From NCBI GenBank assembly GCA_937897265.1, contig CALCPT010000186.1, forward strand, positions 1-5,478: 5,478 nt of DNA, read 5' to 3'. Numbering within the stretch: position 1 is the first letter of the stretch; the number at the start of each line of letters is the position of its first letter. Positions 1 to 5,478 of the stretch are shown here, piece by piece. Made by a program: the position numbers and the translations under genes. The stretch comes from an uncultured Alcaligenaceae bacterium. Its GTDB lineage: Bacteria > Pseudomonadota > Gammaproteobacteria > Burkholderiales > Burkholderiaceae_B. The notes under the pieces were generated by a model, which worked only from the letters and a program-made list of their open reading frames with translations, was not told the origin of the DNA and did no database searches.

Positions 1-13
1 AAAAGCAGACGTC

Positions 14-31
14 GAACTGCCTTTGCAGTTC
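14..31. repeat. Short perfect hairpin (7-bp stem, 4-base loop)
   Basis: GAACTGC (14-20) and GCAGTTC (25-31) are perfect inverted copies around the loop CTTT. Read on the minus strand, the direction of the neighbouring flavin oxidoreductase gene, the hairpin is followed by about nine mixed bases and then TTTT at the window edge. It is therefore at best a weak terminator candidate about 100 bases past the stop codon. A chance palindrome cannot be excluded. Confidence 0.4.
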
Positions 32-59
32 AATAACTTTAGAGATTAACGCGCTCGTA

Positions 60-113
60 CTTCCTGAAGCGATCGTTCGTGCGGTCTGCGCAGCGAACGA
101 TCTTCAAGGAAAG
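60..113. repeat. Imperfect 50-base palindrome / possible terminator hairpin
   Basis: ATCGTTCG (72-79) pairs with CGAACGAT (94-101). After a two-base bulge the pairing continues with GAAG (66-69) against CTTC (102-105), then CCT (63-65) against AGG (107-109) and TT against AA. On the inner side TGCG (80-83) pairs with CGCA (89-92), leaving a five-base loop. The structure lies 20-70 bases past the stop of the minus-strand oxidoreductase and could end that transcript or stabilise its 3' end. No run of T follows on the minus strand. On the plus strand a short GTTTT follows, so it could also end a transcript entering from the left. It also resembles an intergenic palindromic repeat element. Confidence 0.45.
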
Positions 114-131
114 TTTTGGGACCCCAGGCGA

Positions 132-1244
132 CTAACGGCCGCCAGTTTTAATGTCGCCAAATAAGGTGCTTAACCCACGGGGCTGCGAACGCCAGTAAGG
201 CTTCGCGACTTGCACTTGTGCGCCAAGTTGTGCGGCAGCGTGCCAGGGCCAGCGCGGGTCATAGAGCATGCCACGTGCAAGCGCCACCATATCGGCCTCG
301 CCATTCACAATGATGTCTTCTGCCTCTTGAGGCTCAGTAATCAAGCCAACAGCCATCGTGAGCATGCCTGTGCCTTTTTTGATTTGCGTGGCGAGTGGCA
401 CTTGGTATTTTGGCCCGAGCGTGATTTGCTGCTTGGGTGATACACCGCCGCTCGAGACATCGATAAAGTCGCAGCCAAGTGCTTTGATTGCACGGCCAAA
501 CACGATGCTGTCCTCTGCTGTCCAGCCGCCTTCAACCCAGTCCGTCCCTGAAATACGCAGACCCAAACAGACATTGGCAGGGGTGACCTCGCGCACGGCT
601 TTGAAGACTTCAAGCGGAAAGCGCATGCGATTTTCAAGAGAACCACCGTACTCGTCGGTGCGTTGGTTTGCAATCGGGGATAAAAACTGATGCAACAGGT
701 AGCCGTGGGCGCTATGTAATTCAATGCCGTCAAAACCGATTCTTACTGAACGCTTGGCTGCGTCAACGAAGGCTTGGCGAATACGCTTTAAGTCGGCGAG
801 TTCATAGGCTTTTGGTGCCGCTTCGTTGGGAAGCTGCGGGATTGCAGAAGGGCCCGCGACCTCCCAGCCGCCGTCTGCCGGTGTTTGTAACTGACCGCCC
901 TCCCAGGGGCGATAGCTTGAGGCTTTGCGACCTGCGTGACCCAACTGGATCATGATGGGCATGGTCGAGTACTTGCGCACAGAATCAATAACTTTTTTGA
1001 GCGCCGCTTCGTGCGCATCTGAATATAAGCCGACGCAGCCGTGGGTGATTCGGCCAACCGCTTCAACTGCAGTCGCCTCGATAATCAACAGTCCAGCACC
1101 CGACAGCGCCATTTGGCCGAGATGAATCGTATGCCAATCAGTCGCGAGGCCCTCGTCGGCCATGTACTGGCACATTGGGGCAATGATGATGCGATTGGCC
1201 AGTTTCAGTGGGCCGACTTGGAGAGGGGTAAAAAGCTGACTCAT
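132..1244 (-). CDS. NADH:flavin oxidoreductase / Old Yellow Enzyme family ene-reductase (XenA/YqjM-like)
   Basis: The predicted 370-residue protein is a full-length single-domain FMN TIM-barrel enzyme of the Old Yellow Enzyme family. Such cytosolic enzymes use NAD(P)H to reduce activated C=C bonds of enones, enals, maleimides or nitro compounds. The start matches the family (MSQLFTPLQVGPLKLANR). The pair Cys25 and Tyr27 in PMCQYMA marks the 'thermophilic-like' XenA/YqjM class. IQLGHAGRKA (99-108) and IELHSAHGYLL (174-184) carry the expected flavin and substrate residues, including His177, His180 and Tyr182. SPIANQRTDEYGGSLENR (189-206) and ALARGMLYDP near 330 are further family signatures. 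An AGGA lies about 10 bases before the ATG, supporting this start. It follows the aconitase-family gene by 53 bases on the same strand, so the two are probably co-transcribed. The substrate cannot be predicted. The tryptophan of XenA's WGFGTPQ region appears to be replaced (VGLITEPQ), so XenA specificity should not be assumed. Confidence 0.93.
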   Translation of the reverse strand: MSQLFTPLQVGPLKLANRIIIAPMCQYMADEGLATDWHTIHLGQMALSGAGLLIIEATAVEAVGRITHGCVGLYSDAHEAALKKVIDSVRKYSTMPIMIQLGHAGRKASSYRPWEGGQLQTPADGGWEVAGPSAIPQLPNEAAPKAYELADLKRIRQAFVDAAKRSVRIGFDGIELHSAHGYLLHQFLSPIANQRTDEYGGSLENRMRFPLEVFKAVREVTPANVCLGLRISGTDWVEGGWTAEDSIVFGRAIKALGCDFIDVSSGGVSPKQQITLGPKYQVPLATQIKKGTGMLTMAVGLITEPQEAEDIIVNGEADMVALARGMLYDPRWPWHAAAQLGAQVQVAKPYWRSQPRGLSTLFGDIKTGGR

Positions 1245-1297
1245 GCGAGTGTATTCCTGTGAGTGAGAGACATTCCCAATGCTAACATTTCAGACTC

Positions 1298-3262
1298 TCA
1301 ATGTGGATGACTCGCTTGCAGTTCAGCGAACGACACCAACTTACCTGCGATCGCACTGGCCGCAACCGTGGCAGGGCTGGCTAGCCAAACCTGGCCCGGG
1401 CCAGAGCGCCCAGGAAAATTACGATTAATGGCACTCACAGTAATTTGCTCGGTCTCAGACGATGAGCCTGGACCGCAGTTGGCGCAGGCACCGCACGCAG
1501 GCTGCAAAAACTCGGCGCCGACCGCCTCGAAAGTCGCGAGATAGCCCTGTGCGGCGCAGTAGTCGCGCACGCCTTGTGTGCCTGCCTGTAAAAACAGCGT
1601 CACACCGGGGGCCGCTTTCAGCCCTTTACTGGCAGCCCAAGCTAAGACCGCATGGTATTGGTCGAAATCTTCACGTTTGCCGGCGGTGCAAGAGCCGCCG
1701 TAGGCGATATCGATCTTTGGCCGCTCGGCAAGTGCGTCTAATGCGACTCCATTGCCTGGATCGCCCGGGCGGGCCACCATGGGCGCTAAGCGTGTGCCAT
1801 CGATATGAATGGTGCGTGCATAGGCAGCCCCAGGGTCACTTTTCATCCAGGGCTCGAGTACACAATCAACGCCACGACGCTCTTTGATAAAACGTACGGT
1901 CTGTTCGTCGGGTTCGACGATCCCAGTGAAACCACCAAGCTCGGCCACCATGTTCGTGAGCGTGGCACGTTCGTCGATGGACATTGCTCTGACGGCCTCA
2001 CCAGCAAATTCAAAGACCTTGCCTACACCACCACCGGATCGAATGCTTGGTTCGGCTAGCAAGTGCAAGACGACGTCTTTGGCGGATACGCCTGGGGGCA
2101 GAGGGCCCGATACATTGATGCGTAAGCTCTCGGGCATGGTGAAGCGCACGGCTCCAGTGACGAAGGCATTGGCCATATCGGTCGTGCCTACGCCAAAGGC
2201 TACGCAACCTAGCGCACCACTGTGCGGGGTGTGCGAATCGGTGCCAGCGATCAGTTGACCAGGTAGGGCATAGTTCTCGGCCATTAACGCGTGCGAGATG
2301 CCTTCAGAGCCTGTGTTGTTGACATTGCCTGCTTCAAGCGCTTGAAGATAGCCGTGATCTTTTAAATGATGGCGCGCAACAAACGCGCGGTGCGCTTTTG
2401 AAAGCTGATTCACGGCCGGAACTAATCCTTGTTTGAGATGCGCGGGGCTGCGATGGACGTAAGACAGATGATCTTCAAAACAGATGATGCTCGCTGAATC
2501 GTGTAACGCTAAGGCTTGGTCAAATTTCTGATTCAAGGCGTGGGCGCACATTCCTGTGTAGTACTCATGAATGAAACGCAGGTCTGCTTGTACAAAGCCG
2601 CCCTCACCAGGCAGCAACCAAGCTGGCGCGTCTTCAGTTGACACTAAATGCCGAGCAATGATTTTTTCAAAGAGAGTCAGTGATTGCTTAAGCGCCAGTG
2701 CTTTTTTAGGCAGGGCTTTTAAGCGTGTCTGTCCATAGTTGAGCAGTCCACCAGCCCGCAAAATTGCCGCGGCAACGGCATCGCGGCCCTCAAGGAGTTC
2801 TTCAAGTTCAATCGGCTGGCCGCGAGCCACGCGCTCAAGTAAAGCAAAATTGGTTGAGGTGAACAGGCCAAGATTATCGGCATTTTGTCGATAGATGCGT
2901 TCAAAACTTTCGGCGATGATTAAGCGTACGCCAGCCGCTTGCTCGGCAACTGGGCTGTGTTCGCGTGAACTGCCCTTGCCATAGCGTTTACCGCCCACCA
3001 CCACCTCGATTTGCGCTTGTTGAATCGCCCCAACGCCGATCGGTTGCTGATCGGCAACGGTATATCCCGTGTAGGGATAGCGCCCAAGTGCTTGGTCGAA
3101 ATGGACCATGATCGGTAACGGAGAGATTTCGTCGGTTGAGATGTCATCTCGCAGGGGACTGGCCGCGGCTCGGGTTAGGCGAACGCCGGCAAGCTGTACC
3201 CGAACGGCTTCGAGACTTTGGCTGAGATACAGAATGCGTGGGGCAAAGGTGATAGCCGTCAT
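1298..3262 (-). CDS. Aconitase/isopropylmalate dehydratase-family hydro-lyase, swivel domain fused ahead of the catalytic domains
   Basis: The 654-residue protein joins both halves of an aconitase-superfamily dehydratase in one chain. Residues about 25-190 form the swivel (LeuD-like) domain, with RDDISTDEISP (38-48), the substrate-loop motif GKGSSREHSPVA (95-106, Arg100) and FERIYRQNADNLGL (120-133). Residues about 195-654 form the [4Fe-4S] part, with LIAGTDSHTPHSGALG (337-352), FGVGTTDMA (356-364), YGGSCTAGKR (521-530, Cys525) and PACGACANCGPG (588-599, Cys590 and Cys593). The three cluster cysteines of the family are present, and Cys596 makes a CxxCxxC run. Aconitase A, AcnD and IRP1 have the opposite order. 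AcnB has swivel first, but preceded by a HEAT-like domain that is absent here. The reaction is presumably reversible dehydration and hydration of a hydroxy-di- or tricarboxylic acid; the substrate is unknown. GGAG ten bases before the ATG supports the start. It is first in a likely two-gene operon with the flavin oxidoreductase, and divergent from otnK. Confidence 0.9.
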   Translation of the reverse strand: MTAITFAPRILYLSQSLEAVRVQLAGVRLTRAAASPLRDDISTDEISPLPIMVHFDQALGRYPYTGYTVADQQPIGVGAIQQAQIEVVVGGKRYGKGSSREHSPVAEQAAGVRLIIAESFERIYRQNADNLGLFTSTNFALLERVARGQPIELEELLEGRDAVAAAILRAGGLLNYGQTRLKALPKKALALKQSLTLFEKIIARHLVSTEDAPAWLLPGEGGFVQADLRFIHEYYTGMCAHALNQKFDQALALHDSASIICFEDHLSYVHRSPAHLKQGLVPAVNQLSKAHRAFVARHHLKDHGYLQALEAGNVNNTGSEGISHALMAENYALPGQLIAGTDSHTPHSGALGCVAFGVGTTDMANAFVTGAVRFTMPESLRINVSGPLPPGVSAKDVVLHLLAEPSIRSGGGVGKVFEFAGEAVRAMSIDERATLTNMVAELGGFTGIVEPDEQTVRFIKERRGVDCVLEPWMKSDPGAAYARTIHIDGTRLAPMVARPGDPGNGVALDALAERPKIDIAYGGSCTAGKREDFDQYHAVLAWAASKGLKAAPGVTLFLQAGTQGVRDYCAAQGYLATFEAVGAEFLQPACGACANCGPGSSSETEQITVSAINRNFPGRSGPGQVWLASPATVAASAIAGKLVSFAELQASHPH

Positions 3263-3343
3263 AGTATTTTGTCTCCGTGCCTGTGGTTATTCTGCAGTGC
3301 AGCAATCGTAGCGAGGTTTTAATTTGGTTTAGTCAATTTTCAC

Positions 3344-3400
3344 AAATTTTCGCTCAGTTGGAACGGGGGAATACCCGAGCCAGCTTGTTAAATTTTCGCT
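3344..3400 (+). repeat. 11-base direct repeat AAATTTTCGCT, possible operator pair
   Basis: AAATTTTCGCT occurs exactly at 3344-3354 and again at 3390-3400, 46 bases apart start to start. Its core AATTTTC also occurs at 3335-3341, ten bases (about one helical turn) before the core of the first full copy. Repeats of this length inside a divergent promoter region are plausible binding sites for a shared regulator of otnK and the aconitase-family gene. The second copy falls between the hexamers of a weak otnK promoter candidate, where a repressor would be effective. No regulator is identified, and the A+T-rich core makes chance recurrence possible. Confidence 0.4.
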
Positions 3401-3412
3401 TGATCGTAAAGT
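3385..3412 (+). promoter_or_regulatory. Weak sigma70-like promoter candidate for otnK
   Basis: TTGTTA (3385-3390) and TAAAGT (3407-3412) are separated by 16 bases, and each matches four of six consensus positions. Initiation would be near 3419 and give a leader of about 75 bases before otnK. A better isolated -10-like hexamer, TATACT, lies at 3450-3455 but has no recognisable -35 at the proper distance. Either could be the real promoter. Confidence 0.25.
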
Positions 3413-3493
3413 GGGGCGACGCGAGTCAGAGGCGGCGTGGCGCCAAGGCTATACTTTGACTCAAGCTCTGTTCACTTTTGTTTGCGCATATTT

Positions 3494-4774
3494 ATGAAAA
3501 AAATCTTACTTGGTTGTATTGCCGACGACTTCACGGGCGCGACTGATCTGGCAAATAACCTCGTGCGTGCTGGGATGCGAGTGGTACAGACTATCGGCGT
3601 ACCCACGCAACCGCTGCAAGCTGAGGTGGATGCCGTGGTGGTGTCGCTGAAGTCACGCACGATTGAGCCCGAGCAGGCTTGTGCGCAGTCGGTGACGGCT
3701 TTGAAATGGCTGCAGGCACAAGGCGCGCAACAAATCTATTTCAAATACTGTTCAACGTTTGACTCAACTGCGCAGGGCAATATCGGCCCGGTCACTGATG
3801 CATTGATGGCGGCCTTGCAAACCGACTTTACGATTGCGACACCGGCGTTTCCTGATGCGGGACGTACCGTTTTTAAGGGTTACTTATTTGTTGGCTCGGT
3901 ATTGCTTCACGAGAGTGGTATGCAAGACCACCCGCTCACTCCCATGACAGACCCGAATCTTGTGCGTGTGCTAAAGCCCCAAACGCGCCATCAGGTTGGG
4001 TTAATTGACTATAACGTTGTCGCGCAAGGCGAAGCGGCGATCCGCGCTCGTATCGCATCCTTGCGCGCCGAGGGGGTATCAATCGCAGTCGTTGACGCTG
4101 TCAGTAACGCTGATTTACATCGCTTGGGTGCTGCGCTATCAGACATGCCTTTGGTAACCGCGGGTTCAGGAGTCGCGATTGGCTTGCCCGCTAATTTTGG
4201 TATCGCGCCAAATGCGCAGGCGTCTTGCTTGCCTCCCGCGGCGGGTTTACAGGCAATTGTGTCTGGAAGCTGCTCGCGTGCGACAAATGCGCAGGTTGCG
4301 ACTTTTCGCGCGACAGGTCTGCCCGCTATTGCAGTGGATCCTCTGCGCTTGCAGCGAGGAGCTGAAGCGATTCAACAGGCGGTGGACGAGACACTTGCCT
4401 TATGCCAACCTCACCTGGCCAAGGGACCGGTGCTGGTGTATTCAACTGCAGAACCAGACTCACTAAAAAGCATTCAAGACCAACTCGGTGTTCAGACGGC
4501 TGGACAACTTGTAGAACAAACGCTGGCACGGATTGCCGTTGGTTTGGTGCAACAAGGCGTTGGTCAGTTAATCGTCGCCGGAGGCGAAACCTCTGGTGCT
4601 GTCGTTCAAGCCTTGGGCATGACGCAATTGCAAATTGGTGCACAGATTGACCCTGGTGTGCCTTGGTGTGCTGGCAACACTGCTGTGTCTGACAAGACCT
4701 TGCACATCACCTTGAAATCAGGCAATTTTGGTACGCCTGACTTTTTTACTAAAGCGTTTCAGTGCATCGCATGA
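3494..4774 (+). CDS. otnK: 3-oxo-tetronate 4-kinase (DUF1537 four-carbon acid sugar kinase)
   Basis: The 426-residue cytosolic protein is a complete OtnK-type kinase. Family knowledge: these enzymes use ATP to phosphorylate 3-oxo-tetronates at O4 during growth on L-threonate, D-threonate or erythronate, and the product goes to OtnC. The N-terminal sugar-acid-binding domain (about 1-240) carries GCIADDFTGATDLA (7-20), FKYCSTFDST (83-92), PAFPDAGRTVFKGYLFVG (118-135) and HPLTPMTD (146-153). The C-terminal nucleotide-binding domain (about 250-420) carries IVSGSCS (255-261), VAGGETSGAV (361-370), IDPGVPW (385-391) and LKSGNFG (407-413). Length and motif order are normal, with no sign of damage. 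The ATG at 3494 is chosen because homologs begin with M-K-hydrophobic just before ADDFTGATD; a GTG at 3437 would add 19 residues unlike the family. No Shine-Dalgarno sequence is visible in the 20 bases before it. The otnC-like gene follows 82 bases downstream, supporting the assignment. Which tetronate isomer is used cannot be told. Confidence 0.93.
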   Translation: MKKILLGCIADDFTGATDLANNLVRAGMRVVQTIGVPTQPLQAEVDAVVVSLKSRTIEPEQACAQSVTALKWLQAQGAQQIYFKYCSTFDSTAQGNIGPVTDALMAALQTDFTIATPAFPDAGRTVFKGYLFVGSVLLHESGMQDHPLTPMTDPNLVRVLKPQTRHQVGLIDYNVVAQGEAAIRARIASLRAEGVSIAVVDAVSNADLHRLGAALSDMPLVTAGSGVAIGLPANFGIAPNAQASCLPPAAGLQAIVSGSCSRATNAQVATFRATGLPAIAVDPLRLQRGAEAIQQAVDETLALCQPHLAKGPVLVYSTAEPDSLKSIQDQLGVQTAGQLVEQTLARIAVGLVQQGVGQLIVAGGETSGAVVQALGMTQLQIGAQIDPGVPWCAGNTAVSDKTLHITLKSGNFGTPDFFTKAFQCIA

Positions 4775-4856
4775 ATATGATCCGGCTTATCTACACCTTG
4801 AACAAATTTTTTCGGCACAACTGAATCTATCCACATATTTAAAAAATGTTTACGGT
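4775..4856 (+). other. Gap between otnK and the otnC-like gene
   Basis: This 82-base A+T-rich spacer has no convincing terminator and no clear ribosome binding site before the otnC ATG (the preceding bases are TTTACGGT). An ATG at 4771 overlaps the otnK stop and opens a 17-codon frame ending at 4824 (start MNMIRLIYTL). Nothing shows that it is translated. CAAATTTTTTCGGC (4803-4816) loosely resembles the repeat upstream of otnK. The spacing allows read-through from otnK but is longer than in a tightly coupled operon. Confidence 0.4.
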
Positions 4857-5478
4857 ATGACTCAACCCATCCAAACGTCGAACACATTTTTACGAGACGA
4901 AGTTTGCCGCATCGGTAAAAGCCTGTTCGAGCGCGGATACGTGCACGGCTCGACCGGCAACATCAGTGTACGTGTGCCTGCCGAGCAAGGGGGCGGTTTT
5001 TTAATTACCCCGACGGACGCTTGCTTGGGGTTTCTTGAGCCTGACGCTCTGGCGTGGGTCAACGAACAAGGCCAACAAATTTCAGGTGACCGCGCCAGCA
5101 AGACCTTGGCGTTACATCGCCGAATCTATTCCTGTGTACCAACTGCAGGGTGCGTGGTGCACACGCATTCTTCGTATTTGGTTGATCTGACCCTGCGTGG
5201 GGTGTGGCACCCAGATGATATCGTGCCGCCCTTGACGCCGTATTACGTCATGAAAGTCGGGCACGTCCCCCTGATCCCTTATTTTTTGCTCTCTTTATTG
5301 CTGTGTGTGCCGTTGGCAACTTTCGTTGGCTGGTGGTCCTTCAAGGCATTTTTTGCCGCAGGCAATGAGGCACTGGTGGCACAAATTTTGACTGCCCATC
5401 CTGGTGTGACCAGCAGCGTCGAATATCACGACGTCAATTTATCTGGGCCAAAGTCGTCGGCTAGTGAATCACATGCAG
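4857..5478 (+). CDS. otnC: OtnC-like 3-oxo-tetronate 4-phosphate decarboxylase (class II aldolase/adducin fold), C-terminal part replaced; runs off window
   Basis: The frame opens at ATG 4857 and stays open for 207 codons to the window edge. Residues 1-142 match OtnC of the class II aldolase/adducin superfamily: LRDEVCRIGKSLFERGYVHG (12-31), the phosphate-site motif GSTGNISVR (31-39), FLITPTDACLGFLEPD (48-63), SGDRASKTLALH (76-87), the metal-ligand motif VVHTHSSY (100-107, His102 and His104), and IVPPLTPYYVMKVGHVPLIP (122-141). OtnC decarboxylates 3-oxo-tetronate 4-phosphate to a triose phosphate, the step after OtnK. Homologs are about 210-220 residues and continue after this PY with a PGD segment, a further metal-ligand region and helices. 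Here the frame instead enters a hydrophobic run, FLLSLLLCVPLATFVGWW (143-160), and an unrelated hydrophilic tail. Thr83 sits where other class II aldolases have the catalytic Glu. As written, the gene probably cannot make a normal active aldolase. A pseudogene or assembly chimera is a serious alternative. No clear ribosome binding site is seen. Confidence 0.8.
   Translation, partial: MTQPIQTSNTFLRDEVCRIGKSLFERGYVHGSTGNISVRVPAEQGGGFLITPTDACLGFLEPDALAWVNEQGQQISGDRASKTLALHRRIYSCVPTAGCVVHTHSSYLVDLTLRGVWHPDDIVPPLTPYYVMKVGHVPLIPYFLLSLLLCVPLATFVGWWSFKAFFAAGNEALVAQILTAHPGVTSSVEYHDVNLSGPKSSASESHA
5283..5478 (+). other. Unrelated in-frame tail with one predicted membrane segment, after the otnC breakpoint
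   Basis: From codon 143 the frame encodes FLLSLLLCVPLATFVGWW, an 18-residue hydrophobic run of transmembrane or signal-anchor type. Next come SFKAFFAAGNEALVAQIL and a hydrophilic stretch ending the window at SASESHA. No class II aldolase motif appears in any of the three forward frames past 5282. The other two frames stop at 5366 and 5389, so a single frameshift does not restore OtnC. The 65 codons open in the otnC frame would occur by chance roughly 4% of the time under equal codon use, which mildly favours real coding sequence. I do not recognise the tail. It reads like the N-terminal anchor of an inner-membrane protein. An in-frame ATG at 5250 (MKVGHVPLIPYFLL) could start it separately. 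Confidence 0.5.

Larger units (their letters stand above)
3263..3493. promoter_or_regulatory. Divergent intergenic control region
   Basis: This 231-base stretch separates the minus-strand aconitase-family gene from plus-strand otnK, so both promoters should lie in it. The middle is A+T-rich, while 3411-3450 is G+C-rich. It contains the 11-base direct repeat listed separately, a short palindrome CTGCA-G-TGCAG (3292-3302) and a small CGGG/CCCG inverted pair (3364-3377). A candidate promoter for the minus strand has TTGACT (complement of 3331-3336), but the best -10-like hexamer, TACGAT (complement of 3305-3310), is 20 bases away, which is longer than ideal. Its role as the control region follows from gene orientation; the individual elements are guesses. 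I see no regulator gene, small RNA or riboswitch here. Confidence 0.6.

Noticed and set aside
341..955. Open frames of about 95-130 codons on both strands inside the oxidoreductase gene
   Set aside because: They overlap a clear Old Yellow Enzyme gene in other frames, have compositions typical of shadow frames and show no family motif.
1462..2258. Plus-strand open frames opposite the aconitase-family gene
   Set aside because: They are antisense shadows of a well-supported coding region, rich in Arg, Ser and Pro, with no recognisable domain.
3305..3336. Strong minus-strand promoter from TTGACT and TACGAT
   Set aside because: The hexamers are good, but the 20-base spacer is too long for a confident sigma70 call. 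It is mentioned only under the control region.
3364..3377. CGGG/CCCG inverted pair as an operator
   Set aside because: Four-base arms are too short to distinguish from chance.
3437..3493. GTG at 3437 as the otnK start
   Set aside because: It adds 19 residues (MAPRLYFDSSS...) unlike the family, and the ATG at 3494 puts ADDFTGATD at its usual position near the N-terminus.
4862..5101. 79-codon minus-strand frame opposite the otnC-like gene
   Set aside because: The plus strand here encodes clear OtnC motifs; the minus frame shows none.
5281..5391. A simple frameshift explaining loss of the OtnC C-terminus
   Set aside because: I read the other two plus frames past 5282. They stop at 5366 and 5389, and neither shows the PGD segment or other class II aldolase C-terminal motifs.
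5283..5478. A minus-strand gene in the window's last 200 bases
   Set aside because: One minus-strand frame I read from the edge stops within a few codons. A short frame starting ACDSLADDFG also stops after about 16 codons. I recognised nothing coding there.

Overview
The window looks like proteobacterial chromosomal DNA with moderate G+C. The protein types and layout (an XenA/YqjM-like ene-reductase, an aconitase-family fusion, and an otnK-otnC pair) resemble Burkholderiales in the Betaproteobacteria, perhaps near Alcaligenaceae. That placement rests on recognising the proteins by eye and is tentative. I see no rRNA, tRNA, CRISPR array or recognisable insertion sequence.

Layout. Bases 1-131 are non-coding and hold two hairpin-forming sequences. 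Two minus-strand genes follow in transcription order: an aconitase-family hydro-lyase (3262 to 1298), whose swivel domain precedes its iron-sulfur catalytic domains, and then an Old Yellow Enzyme (1244 to 132). They are 53 bases apart and probably form one operon. A 231-base divergent intergenic region (3263-3493) contains an 11-base direct repeat, a related AATTTTC motif and weak promoter-like hexamers. Rightward from it run otnK (3494-4774), a DUF1537 four-carbon acid sugar kinase, and after an 82-base gap an otnC-like class II aldolase gene (4857 to beyond the window end).

Function. OtnK and OtnC are consecutive steps of four-carbon acid sugar (threonate/erythronate-type) catabolism: OtnK phosphorylates a 3-oxo-tetronate and OtnC decarboxylates the 4-phosphate to a triose phosphate. 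The usual dehydrogenase and isomerase partners are not in the window. The leftward pair could act in series, with a dehydratase making an unsaturated acid and an ene-reductase reducing it, but this is inference from proximity.

Most unusual point. The otnC reading frame matches the family up to about residue 142 (base 5282). It then changes, without a stop or frame change, into a hydrophobic, transmembrane-like segment and an unrelated tail that stays open to the window end. The expected C-terminal part of the aldolase, including its last metal-ligand region, is absent. This is either a real gene fusion or rearrangement, or an artificial (assembly) junction. It is the first thing to check.
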